A stretch of DNA of 64,000 nucleotides from Astrocystis sublimbata (GCA_022453515.1 JAJNNY010000079.1:62001-126000); one strand, 5' to 3'. Shown: positions 15,495 to 27,713, counted from the stretch's first letter. The notes: generated by a model from the sequence alone, not told the origin. Program-made: numbers and translations.

Positions 15495-16187
15495 ATGCAG
15501 CTCCTCAATGCTCTCCTCTTCCCAGCTTTGCTCACGGCCAATCTCGCCCAAGCCGGCCTCCTGCGCGCCGTGCCGCGGACAGAGGGCAAATACTCACAGA
15601 CGCCATCACCCACACTATTACCCATACCCAACTACACCCACACATACCCACACACATTCTCGAGAAACTCATCTTCATATTACGGTTCATTCCCTACCGC
15701 GCCGGGACGGAGGAATTCATCCATACCAACACCAACAAAAGCAAGCGGACCATTCTCTACTCTCCTCCTCCCGCTCCCAGCACATACAACACAAACACAA
15801 GAAGGGCAGGAGAATACAGCGACAAGCCTCCCCTACGGCTTCGTGGGGGTCGTGCAGAGCTCTGACGGCGTTTCTATCCCTCCTGCATATACACCCACGC
15901 CCACTACTGCAGTTACTACCGCCCCTCCGGTTGTTACTGGAGTTGATGGGAATGAGGCGGCCAGTAACCAGATCAACCAGAAGTTCCTGCAGACGACGTA
16001 CTACGCGTGCCACACCTGGGCGCGCGAGACGCACTGCGGTTGGCATGAGCCGATTCTTGACGCTAGTTTGGATAGTGATAGTAGTAGTGGTGCTTCTGGT
16101 GGCGGTGGTGCTGGGGCCAAGGACGCGATTGTGAGGGTGGGGGTTGTTGCTGGGGTTGTTGCTTGGGGGGTGGTTTGGGGGTGGTGA
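15495..16187 (+). CDS. Small secreted Ser/Thr/Pro-rich protein with GPI-anchor-like C-terminus
   Basis: Not a family I recognise. Intronless, 230 aa, start in the favourable context TCAAG-ATG. Residues 1-20 form a signal peptide (MQLLNALLFPALLTANLAQA). The middle is low-complexity Thr/Pro/Ser/Tyr sequence, suited to O-glycosylation, with several N-glycosylation sequons (NYT, NSS). The only conserved-looking part is near residue 170: QTTYYACHTWARETHCGWHEP, with the two cysteines. A Ser/Gly/Ala-rich stretch about residues 199-211 is followed by a basic residue and a hydrophobic tail (VGVVAGVVAWGVVWGW). That is the pattern of a GPI attachment signal. It is likely a cell-surface or wall protein. 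Alternative frames over 15347-16134 are shadows of the repetitive composition. Confidence 0.7.
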   Translation: MQLLNALLFPALLTANLAQAGLLRAVPRTEGKYSQTPSPTLLPIPNYTHTYPHTFSRNSSSYYGSFPTAPGRRNSSIPTPTKASGPFSTLLLPLPAHTTQTQEGQENTATSLPYGFVGVVQSSDGVSIPPAYTPTPTTAVTTAPPVVTGVDGNEAASNQINQKFLQTTYYACHTWARETHCGWHEPILDASLDSDSSSGASGGGGAGAKDAIVRVGVVAGVVAWGVVWGW

Positions 16188-18019
16188 GTGGGGATTTGGT
16201 TTTGTTGTTTGGTCTGTGTTTGATGTTGATCGAGGGGTTATGTGATTGAGTTGTGGATAGTTGGGAGCTGGGAGTTCAGGTTTTCTGAGGCGTTTGGGTG
16301 CTTGGTTTATTGATACCTTTTGATGTTTTCACTTGGAATTGGCTTAGCAATTATATTTTAGTATACTTACTTACGATGTTATGAATAGAGATGAAATGAT
16401 TTACATCTAAGCTATACAAGGTATCTAAGTGGAACCTTGGTCTCTGAGTCTTGAGGAGGTGATGCGTGCTCTCCACGATAACTTTGCCCCAACCCCCCTA
16501 ATAGGGTGGAAATGTCTAGCGTCACAAATGTCGTCGAATACCAATCAATTGCTTAGTAGCTGATAGCACTTTACTAGAATATAACGGCCAGGGTCTTTGA
16601 ATGGTAATTCTCGTCGTCTTATGATCATACGCTTTTATTCATAGCCGGTATAAGCGAGGACATATGTCCTGGTGACCAATAATATGGGTGTAAAATATCT
16701 TTTTTCCTTGTATGAATCTTGTTTTCCTTTGTTTGTTATTCTGTTGGGACTGAGACTTGGGGTTTGGTGTAGTGTAAATGAGATGCAAACGCCCTATCAT
16801 TTCAATCGCGGTATCCAATGAACATCAGGCCCACGCGAGCCACGGTACAGGCTTCTGGTGACGACGGCAGGCTTAGAGCAACATTCTGCATACATTGCAG
16901 CTATAACTATCATCACAACTTGAGCACTTGGTAAGCTCTGTATTTGTCGTTCGTTTTCGACTTCCATGAGGATTGAGTTTCATTCTCAATGCAGTTGTGT
17001 CGTATTGTGGCTTGGATCATAGGGTTTCATGTCAAAATACAAACGGACCTCTTGGCTGCGGATGGGGTTCAGAAAATACAGCATGATGATTTGCTCGGCA
17101 AGGATAAAGTGATGACAGAAGTGACAGCGATTTGGGGCTGTCGATGTAACATATTCATCCAGTCGGCAATCACCAGCAAGGATGCACAGCGTCATTCGTG
17201 AAACAATCTAGGGTCCTGTTTTGGTTCTAGAATGATGTGTACCATACAGCCCTTCGCCCCCGCTCCTTTCGGTCGGCTATCAGGTTAAGAAGTCTCCGAA
17301 TCGGCTGTTTGTCCTCTTGAGAGTGAAACCTACCCCCCCATGACATCCCTGTCTAAAAGAACTTATGAGACTGGAGCTCATGAAATATATCAATTCTCGA
17401 AAGACACTGCCGCTATGATACTAGTCGCATTTTTCACCGCTTTACGGCTACTATTGCTGTTGTAGCTTAATAAGTCTAAAACATACATAGGTGGCTTCAT
17501 TGCTCCTTCCTAGACTGAAAAGTGATACATACTTAGGTAGTTACGTTTCCGAGTGAAAGTCTGTCAAACCTCGTTTGAACTAAGATGATTGAAATTGGCA
17601 GCTCTAACAGCTTGCAGCAAGTGGTAAATATGAAAGAACAACTGAAATAGGCCCAAGTGGTATCAAGTAGGCTTTCTGGTGATTAACACCAATGGGTACC
17701 TAAGCACCGGGAAACCAGAGGCCATTGGCTCTGATGAGTGCCTAAGGTAACCTAACCATTCGTGTCTGTTTGCAACTGCTACAGCAACGGCAAGCTGCAT
17801 AAAGGCCGAGCTACCTCAGATCTCTCTGTTGCCTTGGGACAAACGGACTTTCCATTTGATTATCAGAACTTGTCCTTTCCCTACCCTTTCCTTGCCGCAC
17901 AAATCAACTCTGATACCTTTAGACCTCACTCATCACTCACTTCTCATGACAATTATCCGACACTCAACACCAGCGACAATCCTTCGATGTGCCCTTGACT
18001 CTTGTCAATCACCTTCACA
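16188..18019. other. Intergenic between the secreted protein and the MYND protein
   Basis: No gene supported. 16188-16250 is a G/T-rich 3' flank of the secreted-protein gene. Frames at 16986-17201 on both strands are mirror shadows. 17762-18000 is probably the leader of the next gene. Confidence 0.5.
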
Positions 18020-21000
18020 ATGTTGACACCGGCAATCATCAATATCCAGTCCTTCTTCTACCCGGTGGGCAACACGCCTGCAATCTCCCTCACACAGTCA
18101 ATACCTCCAGGTGACCCTGCCGACATCCTGCTTCTCGGATGTGGTGATGTGCGCAACATTTTGTTCACTGTTCACAATGACAGTAAGCTACCCCTCATCC
18201 GACAGATACCCTCGAAGCCTACTAACCGACCATAGGTCGCAAGTTGGACGTAACCTGCTGCGACAATCAGAAGGCCGTTATCGGTGAGTTAGCTTCCGTG
18301 CTTGACCAAGTAGGTGATTTGAGCTGACATTGGTGCGCTGAAGCCCGAAATGTACTGCTACTGTCGCTCATCATCGACCATGAAGATGGCCAGAACGACA
18401 AGTTCCTCTGGAACATATATTACCATTTGTACCTTGGCCCAAAAGCACTCGACCTCCTCCGCTCCCAGAGCAAGACACTCTATGAACTCTCGTCGACCAT
18501 GGATACTTGGCAACAGGGCAAGTACGGACGTTGCCTGAGCTTCTGCGACGATGGCACTCTTGCCGATGTTCGTAAAATGTGGGAGTATTACAGTGTCGAA
18601 CGGAAGGGAGCCGAGGCTACTCGCTTCCAAAGTCACTTCAAGGCCGTCGTCGATCGAGCGAGGACAAAAGGAGGGAACCGATCAGATCCCAATTCGGTCG
18701 CTACCAACTTGTCTACCTTTCGCTCCGCCGCGCCGGCTCACATTCGATGCTTACAAGACATCAGTGATCTCGATCGGCATTTCTGGAAGTACGGAACTAC
18801 AGAGTTGAAAGCGAAAACCAGATCGGCTGCTACACATCCGAATCCCGCCTTTCTCACTCTCGGGGATGGGGCTAACCTACACTACGGCACTGACCCTCTA
18901 CATGGCTTTCATCTGGCCACAGTCGACACTCCCCTTGACTCTACTGATGCAGCTATTACACAACTTCCGCGACTCGAGAAGTATGCAGCTCTTGCTCGTG
19001 CCGAGTTTCGCGGTTGGATGGCATCGTACAGAGAACAAGTGCACAAGAATGGTATCAAAGTGCGGTTCTTCGTTGGCGATGCGGTGTCGTTCGCACACAC
19101 ACTACAACACAAGCACATGACTTCGAAAAACACAGCTTATTGGTACCGTGACCGATTTGGAGTGCGTCCGCTGGTTCTCGATGGCCCAGATTATGCCCTT
19201 GGCGCTCAAGCTCCCGTACAATTCGATGTGATAGACACGTCCAATCTTTGCGATCATCTGGGCTCGCTGACGCTTTTGACTGCGACCTCCCCATTGCTGC
19301 GCGACGATTCTTCGGCGGTTCTTTACAACGAAGTCCTTGCTGGGAACCATAAGAGCCCACGAGAAGTGCTTGACCAAGTGCTATGTGGTGATGTTCCGAC
19401 TTTGTCCGCGCTTCTCGGCTTGTTCCCGGTTGAGTATTGGACCAATACATCTTGCACATCGATCGGCGACGAAAAACTTCGCGACGCTTGCATGGTAGCA
19501 GCAACCAATGACCCGAAAGCCCGTGAAAGTGGCCAGATGTACCTTCGTACATCTTGGAAGCGCGCATTTCGCATGAACCCGACAACCACGCCTTTGCCTA
19601 GAAGCATTCCAATTCGGTTTGATCCAGAAATGCTCGCACGGACACTTTATAGTGTCTACTGTCGTATGTTTCTCGACGAGAACTGGGCGTACAAATTGTC
19701 AAACATGAGCCTAGGTAACATTGCTCAGTCAGCACTCGTATGGTATCACCGGGCCAGTTTTGCATCGTTCCTCCAGCTTGTCCAAAACCAAGTCACATGT
19801 AACTGGAATGAGGTAATGAAAGGCACCATGGACCTCATTGAGGAGAGACCGAACGCTCCGATGGGAATGAATTACTACCAAGAGCTCAACGGGTATCTTC
19901 ACTTGTTCGGTGTCTACTCTACATTCTCTATGGAAAAATGGAGCAGGCGTGACGACTATCCCATGTTAACGCCATACCTACCTCGTATCAGACCTGCGAA
20001 TGGATTATGGGGAGACATACGAGACTGGAAGAACATGCCAGCATTGGTCTGTGTCACACTCAAGATCCCACGTGAGAAGCTTGCAGTGTTCACCGAGATG
20101 AGCACGGACAAGCTGGGCACGCCTGCTGTTCATTGCCAACTCCAGGGTTCCGACTTTACTTGGCAGAATCTCTTTCCTGCTTGTCAATTGTCCTTTGGCC
20201 GCATTCACACCAGTGGAGAAATATATGACGACTCTTACGAGGTTCTTGTGCAAGAGGACGATGCCGGATGGAACGGAACGTCAGGTCTGATTGCATCCTT
20301 TTTCGCGCCAGCCTGGCAACTATACCAAGACCCTCAAGATGTCGCGGTGGCCTTTGGAGTACACAGCACACCAATAAGTACTTTTCATTTCAAGCCGAAG
20401 CTTGGTATGAGCATGCAAGTGTATGAGACTACCCTTGATAACACAGACGCTGTTTACGTCACACGCTTTGCGCCTAATCAGAAGGGCTGCCCAATGGTTT
20501 CTGGACCTTCCCAAGTGACACCAACAAGTGGCACCGAAGAGGGAGCCGACTTTTCATTGATTGCCACTGTTGACGGAAAGACTGGGAACATGACCACTCT
20601 TACCGGCCGACTGGACATCACGTCAAGCGTCCTCAAGGAGGCCCTTACCAGTGACTGTGAGGTCACGAAGTCGACAGTGTCTCCATGTGAAGTCTCAATC
20701 TCGCTAGGAGACAACCCACCCCTTGGCCTGCACTTCCCCGTCTTCATCAAGGAAACTTCTCAGAAAGTGAAAGTCGCTCGGAAATCATCATACGTTGAAG
20801 TCATTGTACAGGTGGCGCAGTGCTCTGAGTGGGTGGCTTATCCATATTCCATGTACCCCATCCAATCTCTATCCGGGAAGCCAGTGAACTACAACATTCC
20901 CTACATCAACTTGAAGAAGTGCCTTGCCATCCAAACCGCGGACCCCAGCAAGTTGGGGTGGCTGACGACTCATCTCTCATTGTCCATGTCATCCAGGGAA

Positions 21001-21801
21001 CGAGCGCTGCGCGAGAAAGACGACTTGCCGCGGTCTTTCGGCGAGCAAGTCCGCCTAAGATTCAAGGAAGCCTTGTTTGCCATCTTCGTCCAGTATACCG
21101 GATTGCAGGGCAACAAGAACAGGGTTTTTGCCCTCCACAACGCCGGGAACGGTGGTGTTCATGTCGTGATCCTGGTGAGCGCTCTACGCCTAGACCTCGC
21201 CAACCGTGGTGTTGTGCTCGACTGTGCTGTGCTTCCCCTACAAGATGCACTGATGCTCAACATCATGGAGCCACTGGGCAAGCTACAGGACCACGGCTTT
21301 ACGACAATCCCCGTGAAAGACGCGGACCTCCGGCTGTGGCGACACGTTCTGCCGGCTTATGTGGAGCGCTGCCGCGACTGGGCTCACCGAGACAATTGCG
21401 AATATGCGACGTCTGGCTCGATCCCTCTGCACGCTGCCAACGGAATGCCTGTCCTGTGCACATGCGGCAATGGCAAGTTCCCTCCCAGCTTCATCAGCAA
21501 CATCCCGGGCTGGCACAAGCTGTCCAAGTATGCGGTCCATGCCGCCATTTCGCCCGCGTGGTGGGCTCCTTTCGCAGATGGCATGTACTCTCCCAACCTG
21601 AGCGACCTGAGCAACCCGGGCGAGGTGGAGACCGCGGGTGTTGACAAGGCTCCTGGCGAGGGGGGGTGTGCGTCCTGTGGAAGGGAGAAGCAAGCTAACG
21701 GGAGGGATTTGTTGGACTGCTCGCGTTGCAAGAAGGTCAAGTATTGCTCTCACGAATGCCAGAAAAGGGCTTGGAAAAAACACAAGCACCTCTGTAAGTG
21801 A
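18020..21801 (+). CDS. Large DUF4470-like protein with C-terminal MYND zinc finger
   Basis: Exon 1 is 18020-18182, exon 2 is 18236-18283 and exon 3 is 18344-21801 (introns 53 and 60 bp); 1222 aa. The first ATG (MLTPAIINIQSFFYPVG) was used; the frame upstream of it opens only with a TTG. The N-terminal 140 residues (DPADILLLGCGDVRNILFTV, KLDVTCCDNQKAVIARNVLL) match the DUF4470 region found before MYND fingers in many fungal and animal proteins. Such regions resemble the start of a Rossmann-like fold. The centre is unrecognised. The last 45 residues are a MYND finger: CASCGREK..LDCSRCKKVKYCSHECQKRAWKKHKHLC, with the full Cys/His ligand set ending one residue before the stop. MYND domains mediate protein-protein contacts; the actual role is unknown. 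Confidence 0.88.
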
Positions 21802-24800
21802 TTGCGAGTTGATGGATTGGTACGACGTGCGGGGAACAGGGCACAATTGGGGTCCATAGAACACATCGGATGATCAGAACACCAGATCAGCGTTGTATTT
21901 GACTCATGGTATCATCATGGAGACGGCGGATTTCATGGCAGGTGGATTGATGGCTCTAAGGAAATTCATTGTCAGCTGACTTTCCGCTAATTCTGACCTT
22001 GCTCCTCTGGAGAGAGCACCTGTCTCATAGGAATAAGTAGGTAGATAAGAATGACACTGTCACATGTCGCGTAGAAGAGTTGACGTGCTAGAGTTCAGGG
22101 TTAGTAAGTGATATGTACCAACTCGCCCCAAAGTGCGCCGTAGATTTCTTGTAGGTGTTAAGTGCCAAAGTCGTACAAGTCTCACCTGGAAAACAGGATA
22201 ACTTTAGTCCCATCATGCAAACATCCTACCGCCCAAGGTTGTTTCGCCACATAGATGTCATCCAAATGTAAGGTCGCCGTGATGATACTTTAAAGGACGT
22301 TGACAAACAGCGCGTCATAGCCGGAAATCTTACATATTTGGCTAAGATTTTCAATTGTTATTAATGATCACGCGATGATAACAGTCACTTTTCAAACTTC
22401 CTTTAACAACGAAACTACCAGGGCGAGAGAGTTGCACAAGTCATCCCACTAGAACCCGTAGCTTCTGGGAATCGCGGTACCACACGCGAGGGGGCATTGG
22501 CACGATAAATCATCGTGTGTATCGTCACGAATTGCTCGCACTTCTCCACACCTAGCACACAGTCCTTCAGTAGCAGCCCGGGTCCGATCTCATGTGTGCT
22601 ATATAGCCACTCTAGTCGGTAACCACTTAGTCGGATATCAAACCTTCCCAAGCTGTCCTCGGCAGCATGAGTTTCAACTGATGCTAAAGGGCAGATCTTG
22701 TCGTCTTTTACTGTAGATGTAGGTTCTTTGTGCTTCTCAGTTCTTCTCTTGATCATATTGTGCCGTCGACCAAGTAAACTGATTGTCATGGACATCAAAG
22801 ACGCGGATGAGAAGCGAGCACGTCAATACAACTAGGTGTGCCCTGGTAGGGAGAAGACTTGGTTTCATCCGGGCTTCGACGAGGCAGTCGAAAAGTTTAC
22901 GTTGAGTTGATAACCCTAGATCCTAGGGATCAACCAGATGTGCGTCGCAGGCATTTTAATCTAACCTAGAAGAAGCACAGGGTTATCCCCTCCTATGAAA
23001 GAGTCCCAGGTTAGCACCGGATCATAACAGTAATACGGCGGATGACAGCCACTGCTATATGTCCCCTGGAGTCATTTATTCCCCCTTCTGGCAAGTTTCG
23101 CAGGCATAAATTACCCTAACAAGTATTCATGCTCCCGAGAAACCTGCGAATCCATGTTCCATGAGCAATTTCTTTACTGTAAAGGGCAATTACTGACTCA
23201 AGCCGACTGAAGACACCGGACACTGGATCCTTGATATTAATACGCAACTGATCTCATAGGAAGGTAGTAACGATTTGTGAAGATTTCAAACCCCCCATCT
23301 AAGAATAACTGCCGGGGATGGGAGATGACAGCCAGTTTTAGGGGTTTTGCGAAAAGAACGTCAGGTTCTCGATTCAGGCAACAACAAGGGCGAAGTTGGG
23401 GCTCATTTCAGTACTGAATCATATCATTATTGGATATGTAACATTTTGTCCTGTAATACCACTAGCAAACTCCCTTTCTAGACAATGATCTTTCACTCTT
23501 CATTCAACCCCTATTCTTTGAACGGTCTTGGCATAGACTACCAGTCCACATTGGTGATTCGTCTGGTGATGGCCATTCTTATTGCAAAGACCTCGGTTGA
23601 ACCTACCGACATTTCTGTGCGTCTTTTGCGTCCCATCGTTCCTCAGTCATTGGCTTTAGCTTCGTTGCATAGAAATGTTGAAATTTTAGTATAAATGGCT
23701 CTAAGACTGGAGGTATTCCTGCAGGAGTGCTATGATGATTCGGCTCATTTTAGATGCTCATGTCGGCATATAGTTTCGGTTCATATGACTACTGTCATGT
23801 TGAATTATTTCAAGTATGTAAACAATAAGACGAAGCAACTCCGTCACTCCGTATACGTAGGGCTATGTACCAAGCCGCCAAGGAAGTCAAGGCGCTAAGC
23901 CCTAGTCAGCAAGCCGAGGCGGCAAGGACCCGGATCCTCCTTGACGTGCCGTCCATCGATAGCCCCATCATCGACGCCTATCCCATCGAGTCCATCAACC
24001 ATACAGCGATCAATTCCGTAGCCACCGGGCAGGAAACGGGGCGAGCGGGGGCCGATTTCGTCTCTACAGTGAGACGATCGACGCTGAGATTGGATTGCGC
24101 TATCCTTCGTATGGAGAGGTACGTAGCTCCAATATGAACTTCTTGAGGATAGCTTCTCGGGCGGACACAACTATCAAAGTCAACATGCTTTTTGCTGCTC
24201 TAGCGGCTATCCAGTGTATTGCAATACATGAACTCTATACGTTGTCATGATGAAACAAGGATGGACATTGCTCCTCTGATCGACCACTTGTCATCTGGCG
24301 CACCCAACTTATTTAACAACCCGTCACGCTAGACTTAGCAGAAAGGATGTAACGAGGCCAAGATCTTGCTATGTTTGTATTAAGAGTAAAGGGAGAGTGG
24401 AGTTTTTTGACTGGTGCCAAGGTAGCCGGGGTAGCTCCCGTGGCCCCGTTATTCTCGCGTGGTGCCAAGGTGCATGGGAGGAGGTACGGAGTCCATGTAG
24501 TTGTCGAGGTTGTCCTTGAACGGCCACTCCGCCACTCCGACGGCCGGGGACACGGAGAAGAGTGGGAATACTTGCTCAAACATATACGGAGGGATGCTGT
24601 TCGTTTTTTGAAACAGTATAAGCCGCATAAAGGTATTGCAGTTCCATTGCGGAGGGGATAAACTCGGCTGCTACACAATTGAAGACGCGTATTAAGGCGA
24701 CTTAATGACATAGATGGCTGAAGTTTGAACTACCTACAGGCGACTAGTTACTGGTGAAAGATACGCGTAATATCTTAGTTGCTCATCCAAGAAGTCGAAG

Positions 24801-25568
24801 GATCTTTTAATACATGTTGAATTGGGTAGCTCCGCACACCCATTGACGTGGATCGGTATATCGTAGGTCGGAGTAGGTATTACTACATATGCGCTGCGTA
24901 TGCACCTGAATTTGAAGGATTCTTAGCATGGCATTACTTAGCATATGCTCGGGCCATTGCCACTGCCGGGCGGTTCCCAGTCGTTGGCTGCTGACCGTAC
25001 TGTATGCACTATTCCATATTCTCGTACGCCTGCTCATGAAGTTGTTTTTACATTTGTCGTCTCAATCGAACTCTTTACTCTCGTAGGAAACGTGTCTAAA
25101 CTTGGATTTATAAGCCTGCTCTTAAAGAACACAATCCCAAATTACACTAGTACTCTGCTTATATAATTCCGAACCGTCTTGGCACCCTGGAAGCTTAGAA
25201 GCACTTGGCACCGTCTAGGGGCATTGACCCATCCTAGGAAGAGGCTAAGAGCTACCCACTGTGGAGGTGAGTGCTTATTTAATGGGGCTTTGAACTCCCT
25301 AAACGACTTCCTTTAGGCAGAAACTTAGCTTGGGACTTTAGACAAACGTATCATGACTTTCTTGATATCTCTTAAGAAATTATGCAGGACCTGTAATATC
25401 ATCCGCATGGCAATACTGCGGAAATGGGTATTCGACAATGATGTACTCCATATAAGCTACCCCTAAATGACGTCCTGTTAATCATCGAAATCCTACAGGT
25501 CTCCCATCGTCTAGCCCGCTAGACTCCTTTAAACATAATGTCAGCCCTGATACCATCCAGCCCACTAG
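21802..25568. other. Gene-poor region, 3.8 kb
   Basis: No intact gene seen. Several short frames occur (22415-22795 minus, 23485-23694 plus, 23865-24137 plus), and none shows a recognisable motif. One stretch at 24449-24628 looks like a coding relic and is listed separately. 25400-25560 is AT-rich. Many small AT-rich blocks suggest old, decayed sequence, but I found no intact transposon ends. Confidence 0.5.
24449..24628 (-). pseudogene. Possible coding relic (59-codon frame)
   Basis: A minus-strand frame from ATG 24626-24628 to TAA 24449-24451 reads with protein-like composition (SIPPYMFEQVFPLF, GVAEWPFKDNLDNYMDSVPP). The surrounding frames do not. I do not recognise the family. It has no visible continuation upstream and may be the C-terminal scrap of a decayed gene or chance. 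Low confidence. Confidence 0.25.
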
Positions 25569-26318
25569 CTAAGTAGCTAGCTGCTCTCTCGAGGCACTGA
25601 TCATCCAGAATCCTTTGCTCCAGGGCGCCTCCTCGCGCTTGAGCGTGAACCCCTTGGCCCTCAGCAACTCCTCCATCTCGCCGCGGACCCCTGACGCATC
25701 CCAGGTCTCCAGCACGATGTTGCGCACGGAGCCCCAGTGCACATCGTCCAAGCCCCGCAGGACCTCGAGCTCGGCGCCCTCGACGTCGACCTTGAGGAAG
25801 TCGATCGCCGCGAACTCGGGCCGGCGGCTCAGTACGTCCGACAGGCGCTCGAGCTTGACGTCGAACTCCTGCGCGCCGCGGAAGATCTGATCCGCCACCT
25901 CGTCGCCGCGGCTCTCGCGCGCGAGCTCGACCATCTGCTTCTTCTCCTCGGGTTTTAGGGTTGAGTTGCCCGGCAGGTTGGGGAAGTACGTGAACTTCTC
26001 CGTGCTGGCGCGCGCCGCCAGGCCGCAGGGCAGCGTCTCGACGTCGTCGGCGAGCCCGTGCAGCTCGAGGTTGCGGCGCAGCAGGCCGTAGGTCTCGGGC
26101 GCCGGCTCGAAGGCTAGCACTTTGGCGGCTGGGAACTTCTGCTTGACGAACAGCGAGAACATGCCGATGTTGGCGCCTGCGTCGACGATGAACGGCGCCT
26201 CTGGCAGGCCGGCCACGTCGTAGCACCCGTCTTCGAAGATCTCCTTGTAGATGAACTTGGCCTCCTCCTCGCTCTGGGCGTAGCAGGACGTCTTTTCGAA
26301 TTGTATGAGGTGCGCCAT
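25569..26318 (-). CDS. FkbM-family SAM-dependent methyltransferase
   Basis: Intronless, 249 aa, ATG at 26316-26318. Probable O-methyltransferase of the FkbM family, whose members methylate sugars, polyketides and other small molecules; the substrate here is unknown. The SAM-binding glycine motif is VDAGANIGMFSLF (residues 45-57). The acidic end of the second strand is KVLAFEPAPET, and DFLKVDVEGAELEVLRGLDD is the FkbM signature. FVLxTW-like sequence (IVLETWDASG) and a basic C-terminal KGF..WMISA segment follow. No signal or membrane segment. The gene is visibly GC-rich, with strong G/C third positions, inside an AT-richer gene-poor stretch and without neighbours of related function. This is compatible with acquisition by transfer or with relocation, neither proven. 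No PKS or NRPS is within view. Confidence 0.85.
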   Translation of the reverse strand: MAHLIQFEKTSCYAQSEEEAKFIYKEIFEDGCYDVAGLPEAPFIVDAGANIGMFSLFVKQKFPAAKVLAFEPAPETYGLLRRNLELHGLADDVETLPCGLAARASTEKFTYFPNLPGNSTLKPEEKKQMVELARESRGDEVADQIFRGAQEFDVKLERLSDVLSRRPEFAAIDFLKVDVEGAELEVLRGLDDVHWGSVRNIVLETWDASGVRGEMEELLRAKGFTLKREEAPWSKGFWMISASREQLAT

Positions 26319-26453
26319 CTTTGATTCTTGTGCAGATGCTGGTGAAGACGGGCGGGGAACAGGTCGTCGTGCTGACGCTTTTGAGGAGGTGATGATGGTG
26401 GTGATGGTGGGATGACGTGAGATTTGACGAGTCCGATTATTACCCGAGGTGTC

Positions 26454-26600
26454 GAGCTTCAGTATTGACAGTCGTAAATAATTAACCTTTTCGTGGATGT
26501 TTGCTGCGATGTGGCGAACTTATTCCTCGAGACATTGAGCTTCGATGTTGACAGTCATAAATACTCAAACCTTGTCATAGACTGGCTGCTGCGATGCCGG
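26454..26600. repeat. Imperfect tandem duplication, period about 83 bp
   Basis: GAGCTTC followed by a variant of TTGACAGTCGTAAATA occurs at 26454-26480 and again, diverged, at 26537-26562. Each copy is followed about 35-40 bases later by CTGCGATG or GCTGCGATG. It lies upstream of the FkbM methyltransferase start. Boundaries are approximate. Confidence 0.5.
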
Positions 26601-27669
26601 TAATACCTGATCGGGCCCCTATTCCCAGAGTAGAATGCATTCTACGCCAATAACTTACCGCGGCAGAGCTCTCAGGTTCAGCGTCCAAACGCCTCATCGA
26701 GTGAGAGGACCGGATACTTCTGAATGAGGTAATCGCGGAATGATGATGGGAGCCTAGCATACCTGGTCGGGTCTATAGTAGGCGTGTAGAACATGCCATG
26801 TAGTCGAAGGGGTTTAACCTGGATAGCTGTGCGTTGTATTGAAGTTGGTATACGGGTATACTATAGTAAGCATAGTACTTTTCATTGCAAGAAGTTTGGT
26901 CCGGGAAGGAGAGCAGGGTTGATCTGCGCCAGCTCTGGCCTGCAGCATCCTGTTGTTGCTATATATAGGCGTAGATGCAACGATACAGGTTGGGATCGGG
27001 ACTGGGCGTGACAAACATGCTGCGATTGATAGGACTGTCGTGCAACTCGGAGTCTCGCACCAGGGTAAATGGTCAACTACGCTAGTTGTTTCGTGGGAAC
27101 ACGATATTGCAAGGTTCAAGGCAGTTAGAACCGCGTACAGATATCGGCATTCCGACGTCGCGATCCTTCTGTGATGTGACGAGTCGAAGCATGGGGTGAG
27201 TGAATCGTCTCGTTACAGTCAGCCCCATGGAAGAAGATACGCAACTTGTTGTTGCTTGCGTTCTTGGGTATTGTCCCGAGGAGCCGGATCTTCAACAGCC
27301 GTTCTAGCTCTTTATCAAGGTTCGGGAGTCGGAGTCATGTTCCTGAGTTGAGAAGAGAAGAGCTGATTGTCGGCAGCAGACGAGGATGAGTCATCACATG
27401 AAGAGGAGGTCAGTTTGGTCATGGAGTCTCGTCGTTTCTCGCCCACCTCGTCGGTGTCGTTGTCATCGTCCCCAGTCGCCTCTAGCCTTCAGCGCTTTGT
27501 TCGAGGCATTGGCGATAACCCGATTGACGAAGTTTAGAGTGAGGCACAATCGAGGAATCCATTTCGGCAAATTAAATTTCATACATGCCGAACACCTTCG
27601 AAGTTTCGTAAGAGCATGTGGTGATTATATGATGAGGGAGAGATCATTGTCTGCAGTGATGATATCGAC

Positions 27670-27713
27670 CTATTAGGGTTAGGGTTAGGGTTAGGGAACC
27701 CTAACCCTAATAG
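27670..27713. repeat. Inverted interstitial telomere repeat (TTAGGG)4-AA-(CCCTAA)2
   Basis: Four perfect TTAGGG units at 27673-27696 run directly into AA and two CCCTAA units (27699-27710). The outermost CTA/TAG flanks are also complementary: 27670-27686 and 27697-27713 are 17-base perfect inverted repeats with a 10-base loop. TTAGGG is the usual telomere unit of filamentous ascomycetes. The G-strand-then-C-strand order is that of two chromosome ends joined together. Confidence 0.95.

Noticed and set aside
20829..21644. 271-codon plus-strand frame
   Set aside because: Out-of-frame shadow inside the DUF4470/MYND exon.
22415..22795. 127-codon minus-strand frame
   Set aside because: No motif, no splice-supported extension, and length within chance in this composition. 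Kept only as a remark.
25519..26226. 235-codon Arg/Ala-rich frame
   Set aside because: Same strand as the FkbM methyltransferase but in another frame; the FkbM frame carries the SAM motifs.
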